Source of the DNA: Phoronis australis
Taxonomy: Eukaryota > Phoronida > Phoronidae
Direction of reading: 5' to 3'
Length of the DNA: 64,000 nucleotides
Assembly (NCBI GenBank): GCA_002633005.1
Contig: NMRA01000086.1
Span: 475,559 to 539,558, forward strand
Program-made: the position numbers and the translations under genes
Shown here: in pieces, positions 46,301 to 61,300 of the stretch
Layout: each line of letters opens with the position of its first letter
Numbering within the stretch: position 1 is the first letter of the stretch
Notes under the pieces: generated by a model
Seen by the model: the letters and a program-made list of their open reading frames with translations, nothing else
What the model was told of the DNA's origin: nothing
The model's database searches: none

Positions 46301-49300
46301 ATGACATATTTAATGTAAGAAAAGTCAGAAGTCAAAAACCAATCCTACAGGCTTTCTATTTTCAGAAAATATATAATTCAACTTTGTTAAAATTTATATT
46401 TTTGGATTAGACATTTGACTAAATACGCATACGAGTCAATAAGGTCCAACATAACCTTAATAGGTTGTGAGAAAGCAACATTAAAATTTTGTGGGATTAT
46501 TTCTTCTAAGAAAGCAACATTGTGGGATTATTTTATTCAATCCCAGTTGTGTATCAGTTGCTGAGTCAATGTTAGTTTATGTAATGACTATCAACTGTTG
46601 GTCAAGTGTTGGTCTTCTAATGACAAAATACTCCCATCTGCAAGATGACCTCTAACCAGTGTATGTACAGAGTTATGTTGATCACACATGGAATAGGACA
46701 ACGCTGGTGATGAAATAGCCACATTATTGGTGTTCCAAACAATGAATTTAGTGAATGGCACGAACCAAAGATATTTCTCAACTCGCATTCTGTCCCGGTC
46801 ATAGTTTCAAGGCAAAAAGGGTTGCAAAATGGAAGGTTGTGGCTATGATCGTGTTGCAGAATTGCAAACTCTTTTCAATTACAGGAAACAGAACCGGCTT
46901 ACACTGGCTATGCATTCCCAGTTGTAGCACTCAAGTCATGATAGCTTCAAGCAGGTAGACAACACCCACCAATGACCTGTACATGACACTGATGGTCAAC
47001 CGCAAATGCAAATATATTGGTTCCTAGGAGGTATTTGGCCGGGGCTGCCCACAAACATACCTGGGGAGTAGGTGAACTGGATGGGTTCGGAAAACTTGCC
47101 CGCACAATGAAGCAGAAGCTCCACGACAACCGAATCAGTGATAGACTGCGACCGATACTTGGGCACTTTGCATATCAGGTGAGTCTGTAAGCAAGAGACA
47201 ATTGGTATTTTGTATTAATGCTGCATCTGGCATTCATTCAACTGACACTGCAAAAACACAATTGAAAACTGTTCCAGTTCCATTCACAATGTTTCTTGGA
47301 TACATTCAGATATCTGAAATACTGTGAGTCGCGCATTTACAAATGAGTTTAAGAACTGTGAATAAGAAGTCACTAGTTTCAAATGAATCTACGCCCATAA
47401 AAGTGAGATTACACTATAAACCTGAAGATACATAAGAGTCAGCACATCACCCATTGTGTAGCTTCAGCTAATACTACCTGAAGATACATAAGAGGCGGTA
47501 AATTACCCATTTTGTAGCTTCAGCTAATATTACATGGAACACTCAGATCACAGCTGCTTTATTTTACCCCCTCAATACTCAGCGCTGCACACCATTATAA
47601 AAACTAAACAGAACTGTGTCATGAAGGTATAGCACTAATCCTGAGAACAGGTGACATCAATAGACTTTGACATATTAAGCCAGACACTACAACCTAGGTC
47701 TTAAAATGTCACTTGATCAGCTAGACCCAATGAACTTTTGATAACCTTTCCAATATCAAAACATTACAACAATCACTTTACCAGTATGTTTTAAATCATA
47801 CTATCAAACGGGATGTAACAGAATGCAGCAACACTTTAGTGATGGCGGTAAATAACACAAATAATCTTTCGTGCCAGATTTGGCTACCAAAGGGTTCCAT
47901 TAATATCAACGTAAAATCAGGAAATGCGTTTCAAGGATAGGGTCCAGGTTGAATATATTTAAATTATGACTTGAGAAGTCACCTGAAAGACAAACATCCT
48001 CCGACAAATGAGATAGTTCACCAACAATACCCAATAGATTTGCACCACACGATATGCACGTCAACAGACAACAACATTGATTAGTCGATGTGTGTGTCTG
48101 GCTACCGCGCCACCAGTCGCTGCGATCAGTTAATGAGTAAGTTTGTAGCGACCACAGCACCAGTCACGACAATCTGTTGATATGCAAGTCTACGGTGACC
48201 ATGGCACCAATCACTAAAATCAGTCGATGTGTAAGTCTGGGGCGACCGTGGCACCAATCGCGACAATCAGTCGATGTGTAAGTCTGTGGCAACCACCCCA
48301 CCAGTCAGTACAATAAGTCGATGTGCAAGTCTGTGGTGACCACGGCACCAGTTGCTACAATGAGTCGATGTGTAAGTCTGTAGCGACCACGTCATCAGTC
48401 GCTACAATCAGTCGATGTGTAAGTCTGTGGCGGCCACAGTCACGACAATCAGTTGATGCATAAGTCTGTGGTCATGGCGGCACCAGTCATTACAGTGTGG
48501 CCATTTCCCTTTTTCAATTACCTAAAGACCCTGTGTTAAACAAACAGTGGCACACATTTCTCAAAATGACTCATGTATGCAGCTTGTCAGACATAAGCGA
48601 ACTGGGCTGACAAAAAAACGGAGAGTTGGTGGGACGTCAGTACAAGTTTTATCAGAATGTGTTTACAAAGTATGGAAAAGTCAAGGTCTATGCCTTTATA
48701 AACATAGTTTTCCTGAAATCAGCTTTTTGCTGCATACCGTTTGAAAGAAGTCCGACTCAACCGCGGCCTGTTCCTGCCAGAGAACAGCATCATCCTTCTT
48801 CTCTCTAAAGAACACCTTGATGCCCTTCCCAAAGTTCTTGCCGATGATGAACAGATCACGGTTCCCAGTAACCGGACATTCGCTTATTGACCACCGACAG
48901 ATCTCTGGTGTACCCACAGGCTGGGCTGCAACACAGAGTAGGAGTGTTGAACAATGTGGAATGAAGAAGCAAGACAAGAGATACGGTGGGAGAGACAGAA
49001 ACAGAAACAGACGGGGATTACGACAACAAGAATTATGATCCCCAACGATATCGACTTAATGCCCACTATTCATAACGTAATATGTAAAAGAGAGTGTGGT
49101 TTGTTTCTACTTTATTTAGACAATGAAATAGGAGATAAAAAAATCTTCAATTGGGCACACAAAATAAGACCTAAGTTGTCATTTTCCTGCTTTTCAAAGC
49201 GTTGATATATTGCAGCTGTTCTTCTTCATTGGGACAGTTGTGCAGCACAAACAAAGTGAAGGGTGAAGTAAAACTTATCTTAATTTATCTCAATTCAGGA

Positions 49301-52300
49301 TTCATACATTAAGTGTCATTTTCAAATAAAATTGACAAAATTTTTTCTCATGGAAAATTGTAGAAATTTTGTTTCAAATATGCCCAACAATTTCCCAAAT
49401 GAATGAGTGCTTCGTCTGTTTTCCTTGTGGCATTTTGCCATTACTTTGACAAAACTAGATGAATTTTGACAAAACCAGTCAATGTTAGTTTCAAAACTAC
49501 TGCAGAAGTTTTTGCTTTTATATGAGACTACCTTAATCCACTAAATAACCTTGTAATAAGCCAAAAAGTTTCATTAACTGAAATGGACAATCCAGTCAAG
49601 ACATGCCAGTTCAGAGGCAAATAACAGCCACAATACAGTGCAAAATGAACCGCTCTATGTGGACAGGGAACATGCACCAGCGGCAACAGTAAAGTTGATT
49701 CTAGAAGTACTTACTACACAGGATGGGAATGGAGGTGGTCTGTAGTGTAACACAACTGCCGTCAGGTTTGGGAATGATGACTCGGAAGACAAGACGAGCT
49801 TTGGTGCTCTTCTTCTTTGACTTGCCAGTGATGCCCACCATGTGTTCTACATCAGCATTGCGCAGTTTCAGTATGCCCACACAGTCGATCCTGAATATTG
49901 AACACATTTCTGGTGAACGCATTGCACAACAAGTTGAAACGCAGCACACTACAAAGCCACATTATTTAACAAATCCCGCAAAACTGTCCAGTACAGCAGA
50001 TGGGCCTTCATCTGAACGCGAGCCCACCACAGTGCAATCTACAGCCATGGCTACCTGTAGCTGAAAACTGGAACCATGATATCGATAGTGATGTTAACAA
50101 TTTCAAATACAGATACTCCTTCAATATCAATACCACGTAGAAAAACATCGCAACAAAATATTTTAATTGTCCTTAACAATGCGACACGCCAACTGATATT
50201 CGAACCGAGCCAATCCTCACAACACAAACACACGTGGAATTATAACAGCCGAGACCGACCAAGCAGGACTAGGGTGCTGGCAAGTTTAATCTTCAAACTC
50301 AGACATGACACAGACTTAAGACTCAAAATTTAAGCAATCGCGATTTTGTATTATTTTGAAAGTTTATTGGAAGGGTAACAAATTTTGAGTTGAGTATCTA
50401 ATACAGGTTAAGCCCAAGGCCCTGGCCCATTTGATTTGTACAATTTAAAGCACAGAAATATTAAATCAAAATGACCGTTAATTTCAAAGTGACTATTGAA
50501 TTATCCGTTTTGATATTAAACCACCATTTTGCAATGCTGCATCCTGTTGTATCAATCCAGCAGTAACACCACCAATCCATCCCTCTAGTTAGTTTCGTTA
50601 CAGCAAGTTACAGCACTCGACGCTTAGCTTGAGGCCACGTTGCCAAATTCCAGGCTGCCAAACGGAATTGGAGGTCACCAAAACTGCCAATGGAATCATC
50701 GACCAAAAAAACCTCATGCTGTGTTCTATTCTCAAAAAAGTACCCAAGCCTTTTCCGTTTCTCCCCGCAAAAAATTCACCATTCAATCTGTAACTTAATT
50801 CCTCCTGCAAAGAAGGAACGTAGACGATTAGAACCACTTGAGGTGCGTGTTTCATGGTCTGATCTTGCCCGTCTGTCTACTTCCTGTTGTAATTTAAGCG
50901 TGTTTGATACCACTGACTGCCGTGGTGACAAATGCACTATATTCACGAAACCAAAGGTATTGAATCTAGGAAAAGTGTTAGTAACTTTAAGTTTGGAAGT
51001 CACTACAAATTTCGAAACAAATATCTGAGGAATTAGTGTCCGACTTTGATACTCACTGAGGTTACTTGTGAATTTTTCCAGGTCAATAGACATAATCTGA
51101 AGTGCATTGAGCACTGAGTTACATAATACAAATTATCTAAGGTCTAAGTTCAAGGTCTTTCTATCCAACCTGTCATACAGCCCCAGTTTGCTGGTCCTGT
51201 ATCAAAGATATCATCTTAGAACTGATGCACAATCCAAGTATAATATAGAAGGCAAGTAACGGATAAAAAACGCTTAAATCAACTGCAGCGTGCAGGTCCA
51301 AGCAATATAAAATGCACATTACGTAACTAATCGAACGCATAAAAGTTTGAAGTCTAAACTTTCGTGGTATCCTAAAAGCATTTAAGAATTCCTACATCAA
51401 AGATATCTGTCTTTATCTTGTCACTGTACATAAGATGTGATACTTAATACCTGTTGTATAAGTATGCCTATCACTGACATAATGATCCCTTTGCTTCGGT
51501 CAATGCAGCAGTAGGTCAGATGCTGCTATTACTTAATAAATCTTGTATAGGCATGTTTAACTAACTATGAACCCCTTGCCACTGTAATACTGGTCTCAAT
51601 TACTTTTATTTATGACCACACTTTATCAGAAGTAATCTTTTCTCATGTCGATCTCTTGTATGCAACAGTAGTTCAATCCAACTGCTTGCAGATTAAATTC
51701 TCTATTCAAACTAAACAAAACTATAGATTTGTTTAAAAACCCTGCCACAGAATGTTTTGAGTGTTCTATCCATACCGTGCCACCATATCATCTCCTGGTT
51801 CTAAGTTCATCTCTATTACTGTAATGCCCTCAATTTCTCTCTCTGTGCACGGCGTCGAGTTCTTGCCAGACACTTTACATGCTTGGTAGAAGCCATGAGG
51901 CCTAGGCTTCCCTGTATCCTGACCGACAAAGACTTGAAGTCTACACGACTCATTGTAACCATGTAACTGCAAAAGAAGCCCGCTTTAAAAACTAGACACT
52001 GGTAGGAGTTACACACAAAACTATGCCACTGACGTAATCGAAAACGCAAAGTGGTAAAGGAACACCCCCCCCCCCCAACTCTCAGGCTCAATGTTCAGCA
52101 CACAGTCACACCTACCGAGGTAGACAAACACAGACAGGTCATTCTGATTTTTACCGAATGATTCGGACTTCTGTTTGTTTACTTCCTGTAGTATTTCGAG
52201 TGCATGCTTGGATGTGGCATGGCAGCTTCTGATTTTTATTAGCAAACAAAATCTGAGGTTGTGTAAGCGGCCTTCAAGTTGCCAAATCGATCCCAGACAG

Positions 52301-55300
52301 AAACATATTTGGTCCACATTCTCACAAGTGAGACCAGAGTTTGAATGGCGTATTCCATGGCAGATTGTGTATATTGCACCAAATGTCACTAGCCCAGCTT
52401 AAATGGAGGGAGAGAAGGTGATTAAATGAATGGAGAATTGTCATTCAAAGTCGCCCAGCAAGAGACTATAAATTTAACTCTCAAGAGCGACAAAATCAAA
52501 TATGACCAAGAAAAAGTCCAGGATCAAACTGAGAAAGAAAAGTTAAAAATCATTTCTTCCCATTAAGAGTGCAGGCAAATACCAACCTTCACCATGGGGA
52601 AACCTTCGCCAGACTGGTCCTTGACGGCACCGCGGCTGCCCTCAGTGAGGTAACGCGCACGGTGGTGGTTCTCTGGTTGTACAGTTATCTCTAGCCCTAG
52701 TCGACCGTGCTTGTTGGGAAAAGCCTGGATCAACGAGGGCTCCTTGAACTTTTTCACTGGAGTCTGGACACGAGCACTGGTCCTGGAATGAACAGATGAT
52801 GGGAAACGGAGTGGAATAAACATAATTCATCGAGTTGGCCTTTGCACGGTGGTTGGGAAATAGGGATACCATAAAAGACCACGACCTCAATAGAGCAACA
52901 GTACTTAAATGTTGAACACCAATGCATATCCTCTGACACAGCGCCACCTATACTGAAAAGTGGCTCAGTGGAAACATGATGAACAACACACAGAATTCTA
53001 TGTGTGGGCATCAATGCGCATGCCTTGGCCGGAAGCATACCGATCACATCGCATGCCTTAATGCTCTGTACTTGTTTGGGCTTAAACCACTGGATCGAGG
53101 TTCCCTTGATTTTGTTTACTTCGATCACTGTCCATTTTAATAAACTACAACTACGAGTCAAAGTGGTCGCCATACTTGGTATCTGTAAACTTAAAGGGGT
53201 TTCTTAACTTTCAACCAATGGGAATGACAATGTTATGTCAGTTTCATTACTTTAACCAATGAAAAGCCATTTTAAACAACATTCGACAGTACTACCTTTC
53301 GTATCACTGGGAAAGAGTGTACACCAGTGCCCTTACCTTGAAACCCATCTGTGTGGAGCTGGGTTTGTAGAAACAACTCTTTTGCCTACCAAGGCATTTA
53401 GCCCCATTCCTTGATAAAAAATCTTTATAAAAATCACGTGAAATTCCCTTCATGAGGCCCAATATTAACCTCCAATGAGTAAAAAATTCGCATCAAGGTT
53501 AGAACCTTTAATTCTAAACTATTAGATTTGGCTACATGAAGCATTGCCAATAGAGGTTGGTAACTGGGGAGTGAAACTGGCGATGACCGGGAAGGAGGGA
53601 TTATCTCCCCACTCAAAAATGTTCCTCTCAGAAGACACAAGCCATTTCCATTCAATTGAGCGTGAGAGGCACCTTTCTCTTCAAGTTAGCAAGAGCCCTG
53701 ATAGTACACTAGAGACAAATACTGCGAACAAAACCTGGCAAAGTAAGTTTGTTAATAACAAACTTTATGGGAACAATCTCACAGTTTTCATTGCAAATGT
53801 TCCGTGTTTGGCATTGTAACCTTATTGCATCTAAGCATAAAGGAACACTTTCATTACGAGTCAAATTAAGATTACATTGAGCTTCAGCGACTCAACGCAA
53901 AAAATCATTCAAATGTGACGCAAGGTAACCAAACTCATTGCGGCTAAATTCAAACTCATTAGCGTGACGAGTCAAAACAGGCAGTAAACACTGATAGAGA
54001 TAGAAGATAAAAGAGTTTTTTTTTCCAATATAATCGTTCAAACACTGATAGATAGCAAGATGAAAGATTTTTTTCCAACATAACACTCAAGTTATTCCGG
54101 TGCATTCAAGATAAATTTTCATCATTGGATATTTTGACACAGTACACAAATTCCCCGTGAAGTGATATTTACTCCACTATAAGTAGTAAACATACACAGA
54201 TTACGGTAACACAAGCTCAGAGTGATCAACAGACATACTACAACATTCAGGAAAAAATTAATTTGAAAATGCAGGCAAAACATAACAAGATTTTTCATGA
54301 ATAAGTTCTATTCTTCAACAACTTGGTCCTTCTACAAGCTAAGGCAAGTTTTGTTTTCAACACACAAATAGAAACGAACCCCTTCAAGATGTTGGCTTCC
54401 TTTCACACCTCCTTGCAAAGATGTGAAATTCATGGAGCCTGAATCTTTTATCAGTGTGATACCAGATTTGTAGCTTTAAAGTCCAAGGGGCCAAGGTTAA
54501 TATTAAATATTCGTTACTTTTTTTACTAGACGATAATAGTTTATAGACACTAATATCTTGTACAAATGAAGGAGAGTATGATTTGACATGTTCACACACA
54601 TACAGACACACACAGACACAGACACACGTGCGCATATCAAAAACGCGCTCCCACAAACAAATGCACATTTTGAGACCAGATACCAAATGAGACATTAGCT
54701 AATAATCAAATAAACAGAAGAGCCAAAGAGAACCCTATTTTTATATTCGCCGTTTCTGACATAAAATAAATTTTTCGATTTGAAAGTATTGCAACGATTA
54801 CTTTCTAAACTGTTCTACTGAAGGAGTGAAGCAGTAATATTTCAGAGTCTTTGCTGGTAAGTGTGATACTTTCCCAAACAAATGAGCAGTAATTGTGTCT
54901 CAGTTATGTGCTTATACTTTCACAACATTGCAACAGACATGGATCACTCTAACCAACCAGGTGTAAACAACAATAAATACTAGTTAGGTCACGACAGCTA
55001 AATTAATATTAATTACAGGCAGGCTGCTACACCTACACGACTTGCGCAGGTCACTCAGGTGGATTCATCGCAGTGGTTATTGGTTCCCCTGATGCAGTTA
55101 CCGGGTACTTTTTAGTGGTTCAAATTGTCAAAAAAAAAACCCACCTGATATGATCCCAGTGCGAGATTATTTACTATTGAAAACCTGTTCTTAAGGTCAC
55201 GAGAAAAGTGATTGTCGCTAAGATACTAAGCCAATTTGTAAAAAAATACTCTAGATACATTTGTATAGCTTTCCAAAATAAAGAACTTCATTAAAGTTGG

Positions 55301-58300
55301 GTGCAAACCAGAATGAATTGTCGTTATCTTGATGGGTACAAACCAGAATGAATTGTGCTGTTATCTTTGCACTTCCACAGTTTCAATAACAAGGACATCG
55401 TATGGTAGTTCGCCGTTTGTTTCACACAGAATAAATTGCATATACTTTCCACACAATAGGGACATATCAAATAAACTGAATTTACAGACATACGAGATAT
55501 CCCATATACATGTTCCGACCATAACACTGGTAACATCCCATATACATGTTGCGACCATACCACTGGTAACATCTCATATACATGTTCCGACCATACCACT
55601 GGTAACATCTCAAATGGCGTGTAATTACAAGCATTAATGACAAGACTTTGTCTTTACATTTTCCACAGCGCGAAACTGACGATTTGCCACATGCCACATG
55701 CAAAATCAGTGGGGGGACAAAATTGTTTTTCTGAATAACGTTTGGTATGCAAAATGAGGTGAATGTGCTGAATAAGTGGGGCATTACCACAAAACAGATA
55801 TTATAAAAACTAACACGTTGTACACAGAATAAGGTTGGCCCAATCACCACTGAGGCATGTCAGGTGAGGGCACTTATAAGTCATATCAGTAGTATGACAG
55901 TGTACCAGTGGTAACAGCAGACACTAAACAAACTTCCCATATCATATGATAAAAACAAGATAACGGGCATGAGGCCATGACATGGTCAACATGAGCTACC
56001 TCTTGAAGCACTCTTGTTGGTCAACCTGAACTACCTCCTTTCACTAACAGAACGTCTCAAAGTCACCGAGCAGGTTTGATTTGGAGACCTCAAGCTCACT
56101 AATGCAACCTTAAATTTTGATCAGAGAAATAAGAATGCAGCTATGATTCCCTTAGTCGTGACTTCAAAACTTAAAAAAAAAACAACAAAAAGAAAAATGT
56201 TGCCAGAATGTTTTTGGGTGTAACATTTGACCCTTGCACACTTGTGACTATAGGCAAACTGAGCCCACCGCTTTCATTGTTTGTGAAGGACTTTTGCACT
56301 GCCTAATATGCAAAGGCCAGGACTTTTGCACTGCCTAATATGCAAATTTCTTTTTTTCCATGGCAAGGTCATTTCCCAATTGGCTACCTGGGGATTTTGC
56401 CACGTTGCTTTTGGTGAGTTGAAGTTAAGCTAAGCATGATGCCCTTAGTGCTTAGCATAACATCGGAAGGGGCTGATGGTGTTTGCCTTCCCCAGGAGGT
56501 GGGTCTGTACACAGGATATTCGGTTCCGAGAGGTGGAAACTAATCATCACCCAGCACGACAGACTCTCAACTTTCTGTTCTTGCTAAAAACAAAAGCGCC
56601 GAGCAGGTGAACTTGGGTGCACCGGCTTTTCACTTGAGCTATTTCATTTTCGATTCTTGGCAACAAGGTTTGGCAAGCCCAGTTCCTGCTTGGTAGCTTG
56701 GGAATTTTGCCAGGTTGCATTTGGCCAGTTAACTATATGCTAAGCATCGAGCTCTGCTTCCATCTAAGTCAAATTTCCATAGACTATCTATCCTCAAATG
56801 GCCAATGAATTATGAAAACACAAATCATACGGTTCCCAATCTTTGGCACATTTGAATGAACCTTAAAATCTCCATTATGCTAGGTGTTTTCTCTGCCATA
56901 AAATTAAGCGTCCCATGCATCAGCAGATGGCTACATTCCTGATAAATTGTGAACAAGCTAGTATCCAAAATGGGACTTGCCATGCAAAATTTAGCGTTAC
57001 ATAAATTTAATGCAAAATGTAGTGACCATGGGGGAAGTGTACTTTAAAATCTGTTGAGGATTTGAGAAATAAGCGACACTGGAGGCAGAGTCGAAAATAG
57101 AATCAACCAGGTTGAGGCAGGCTTTGATTGAGGCAGGCTTTGATTGAGGCAGGCTTTGACAAAGTCAGATTTGTCTGTACACCATGCTTTGCTCTGCAAT
57201 CTCAAATTGAAACCCCACGGGTCATCCATCAGAAGTTATGGTGTAGATTCACACTGAATGTCTAGACATGCCGGAGAAGCATGACAAGCCTGAACTTTGT
57301 ACTATCAGTTACTAACCGACAAAGAAATTCAACTTATATTTGTCAAAGGGGCCTCCTGGTGATGTACACAGAAGCTACATTCACGATTCATGTGTTAACT
57401 AAAGCCATACACACGCATATTGATCTATGCACCTACTGGTGAAGAGGTAAGTCACTTACATGCACCCCACATCTTGAGAACCAGTTTTCTCCACAAAATA
57501 ATGGACATCAAACTGGTTCTCTATTAGTGACTATTGCCAGTGAAGCTGCATCTATATCCCTAACTAGGCGAATGTGTCTATAAATTAATCACTACAGCAA
57601 AATATAGATGACTTCTAAATTCATATTTGAGTGAATGAAACTTGACTTATCCGTTCCAAAACGGTAGGCGGTGTATTCTATTTAACACTGATTATTAGTA
57701 AAAAGTTTTAGAAATGGGTAAAAGCACACAATCACACAGTTTTAAGAAAGGCACATAAGCAAGTGCCAAGATGCCTGCACGAATAATATGAAGCTTAGGC
57801 ACCTATATGCCAAACAATTGAGTAAAAAATCTTTGAACAACGCATTATTTTACATATAAGGCCTTAAGGCGTGCAATACAGTATTACCTCTTAAATTTTT
57901 ATATTTAGACTTTATTTCCTTAAATGTTCATAAAGCATCATAAGCCCCAGTGTAATAACACTACATTGACTCACGACTGTATCAAGTATGGATTTTAAAA
58001 ACAATGCAGTACATGCCAGGGAGATTAATTAATTGTCAGTATATGAAACCCCCTGGTGACATTTGGCAATAGTTGGACCATGACATGTGCATTCCTGTGT
58101 TTTATATATGGCCACACTGCAGACACACACATTCATAGGTTCATACTTCCGTACGTCTTCACTTATTTAGCATACAATACATGGCAGACGTGGGAATTTT
58201 TTTGAAATTGATCAACAAAGATAAATATTCATGTTCATTTTAAGCAGGGTTTGTACTGCACATATGTCATCAAGCAACACCTCTGAAATTTTCTTATTAT

Positions 58301-61300
58301 CTGTAGCAAAGTGATAAGGCTCTGGAAATTAGAAAAACGACTGTTTTGGCAATTACTTTTAATTACCGTAAAGTACGTGGGTATGAATTAACCTAACATT
58401 ATTCCTGAACTAGGTGTCCTGATGGTCCTGTGGCCGACAAAAACAGGTCAGTGGAGCGTGGTTACTTGATATCAGGACAGCAGGACTCATTACAACATAT
58501 ATGAAGAAGTCACAGTGCAATCAAGTACAGGTTATGAAGAAATGGAAGAAAGTCTGTTTGCTTGCTTTTTGCTATCAAACCACTTCAACTGGCACTACAA
58601 GAGATTTCAGACATATATGTTGACATTTTCATTTAGAACATAACAACGGGAATGTGCGAGGCACTCCCTCAGAAGAATGAACGATAATAAAATAAACCTA
58701 ATAACTGCAGAGCAATCACCACAAGAATGACGAAGCGTCTATGTTAAGTTTGAAGTAGCAGCGCAGTTAAGTGAACTGAGCAAACACTTGAACGGAACAC
58801 TCAGAAGACTGTCACAGAAAATGTGTAAACCCCTTAAATAAGGACATCTTTGCACGAACTGGCCAAAAACGCTGTCTGAAGTTGACTGAGTGTATGTGCA
58901 TAACCAGTATGTCCCACTAGAGGGTATGGACATATCACGTACTCGGTATACCAGCTGAGTGTATGTGCATAACCAGTATGTCCCACTAGAGGGTATAGAC
59001 ATATCACGTACTCGGTATACCAGCTGAGTGTATGTGCATAACCAGTATGTCCCACTCAGGGCTCGACGCTATTAAAATCGCCAGGTCGCATTTTGCGACC
59101 TAGCCAAAATCCCAGGNAGAGGGTATAGACATATCACGTACTCGGTATACCCCAGCTGAGTGTATGTGCATAACCAGTATGTCCCACTAGAGGGTATAGA
59201 CATATCACGTACTCGGTATACCCCAGCTGAGTGTATGTGCATAACCAGTATGTCCCACTAGAGGGTATAGACATATCACGTACTCGGTATACCCCAGCTG
59301 AGTGTATGTGCATAACCAGTATGTCCCACTAGAGGGTATAGACATATCACGTACTCGGTATACCCCAGCTGAGTGTATGTGCATAACCAGTATGTCCCAC
59401 TAGAGGGTATAGACATATCACGTACTCGGTATACCCCAGCTGAGTGTATGTGCATAACCAGTATGTCCCACTAGAGGGTATAGACATATCACGTACTCGG
59501 TATACCCCAGCTGAGTGTATGTGCATAACCAGTATGTCCCACTAGAGGGTATAGACATATCACGTACTCGGTATACCCCAGCTGAGTGTATGTGCATAAC
59601 CAGTATGTCCCACTAGAGGGTATGGACATATCACGTACTCGGTATACCAGCTGAGTGTATGTGCATAACCAGTATGTCCCACTAGAGGGTATGGACATAT
59701 CACGTACTCGGTATACCAGCTGAGTGTATGTGCATCAAGTACTCAGTATGCCCCACTTGCATCACCTATTTCTTCAGTGTTAAAATGAGTATCGACATTC
59801 TGAGAATAAGATTGGTGTGAGATAAACCATAGGAAACACACGACATGTCTGATTTCTTCTGAATCTAACCGATAACTATCTTGCAAACTTCAAATGACGC
59901 TGTAATTTGTAACTTCCCATCGTCAAAAACAGTTTGTTCTGGGCATCAAATTTCATCAAGACACAAGTGCACTTTCTTTCACAATTCCATTCTAAACTCT
60001 AAAATTATTCGTATTAATATGCAGTTTTTCTCCATGTAAAATTGGTCGTTGTTGGATTTTCTACAAACCACACTGAAACAGAGACGCCAATATTAAGCAG
60101 TTTAGCCTAGGCAGTTACATTGCCTGTGATGTGGATGCCGCAGTCGTACACAGGCGATAGTATACCACCATAAAAAGTTACTCATTTAAAAATACAGAAA
60201 ATAACATTGAATGAAACATGCATATATACGCATGGAGCTCTAATTAACGCATGCCATGCCTCTGGAGACAATTTAGTCAACATAATTTGAACATATTCCA
60301 GAAAATCAGCCTAGGTTAAATCAAGTTTCCTGTGCCATTTTGATGAAGTTGCATGAAATGATGCCGTTTCACAAAAAGTCCGAGGGACAAAAATCTCACA
60401 AATTCCACCGGATGTCCTCCCACGCTACTTTTTGTGTCAGCCGCCAGGTCACGTGCTCCCCAGTCTCGCGCTGATTGTGGTCTAGCTCGCGTGACGCCAA
60501 TTGAAATCTTTTGTTGTTATCGCGCAAGGTGAAGTTAACGGCAACAAAAAAGTTAGGAAATTTTTGCCAAAGTCCTCTCAATTCCTGTCAAGATGCTTCG
60601 TCGAGACTATGCTTTGAACCAGAGATTATCACTGAAGAAAGTAACCGCTATTTGAAGTGACAATGAACTTTTGACGAGGTGAAAACCTCTTATTCGGCAA
60701 CCAGATTTGGCCTAGATAAGTACAGAAACTGATGGGGTGCTGTAGCCCTACACAAACGAGGAGCTATGTGCTGCCTAACAAGCTTACCTTACTGACACTG
60801 TATTTGATGTGGTGGTCGTTGCATTTGCCTCTGTTACTAATTGAGAGCCAGCTGTGAATACATTGGCATTGTCTTTCCCAAACTGGGTGAAAATGAACTG
60901 CGATGATGAGATGGCCTCACTCAAGTCATAGCCAGAGTTAGAAATCGGCGATGACAACACGGTCGCCTGGCTAATATCCTCGTCTCCAGAGCTCCTACGG
61001 ATCTTGGCCGGCGTTTCACTACCGTGTTCACCACCACATCCACCATTCTCCAGAATAGTGCCGTGTGGCCACGATGCCAGCACATCGTCTGAGCTTAGCT
61101 GGCTCAACTCATCCACAATGTTAAGTCCTTCAGACTTGTGAACTAGCGACATCTGGCTATCGTCATTAAACAAGTTCGGCGAAGAAAGACAGCCGCTGAC
61201 ATCGGGACTAGAAACTGGACTGTAGCTAGACACAGAAGTCTGCTCATCGGACGGGCCCGAATGTCTGGTCAGGAACAAGTTACTGGTGTCATCATGGTAA

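Larger units (their letters stand above)
42564..47060. other. NFAT5-like intron, no further exon recognised
   Basis: Contains the 45166 repeat copy, a 26-base minisatellite (44597) and a hairpin repeat copy (44331-44377). The stretch 43300-43700 is richer in CpG and GC than its surroundings, but no first exon of an alternative transcript could be supported. Confidence 0.5.
52783..58879. other. Large NFAT5-like intron, lower part
   Basis: No in-phase exon found. A minus frame from an ATG at 53173 ([14 protein letters not shown]) begins 391 bases above the Rel-homology exon but no donor joins it in phase. The intron holds a 36-base repeat (55504), a 16-base repeat (57112), an AC-rich microsatellite (54590-54630) and a hairpin repeat copy (57477-57521). 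Confidence 0.5.

Noticed and set aside
52754-53173. 139-codon minus frame starting [14 protein letters not shown] as an alternative NFAT5 first exon
   Set aside because: Good start context, but none of its usable donors joins the Rel-homology exon in the right phase.
55324-55850. Minus-strand frames with repeated YGRNMYM peptides
   Set aside because: Product of the 36-base tandem repeat in an intron.
58739-59698. Minus-strand frames with repeated [12 protein letters not shown] peptides
   Set aside because: They exist only because the 69-base minisatellite period is a multiple of three; no start context, splice sites or homology.
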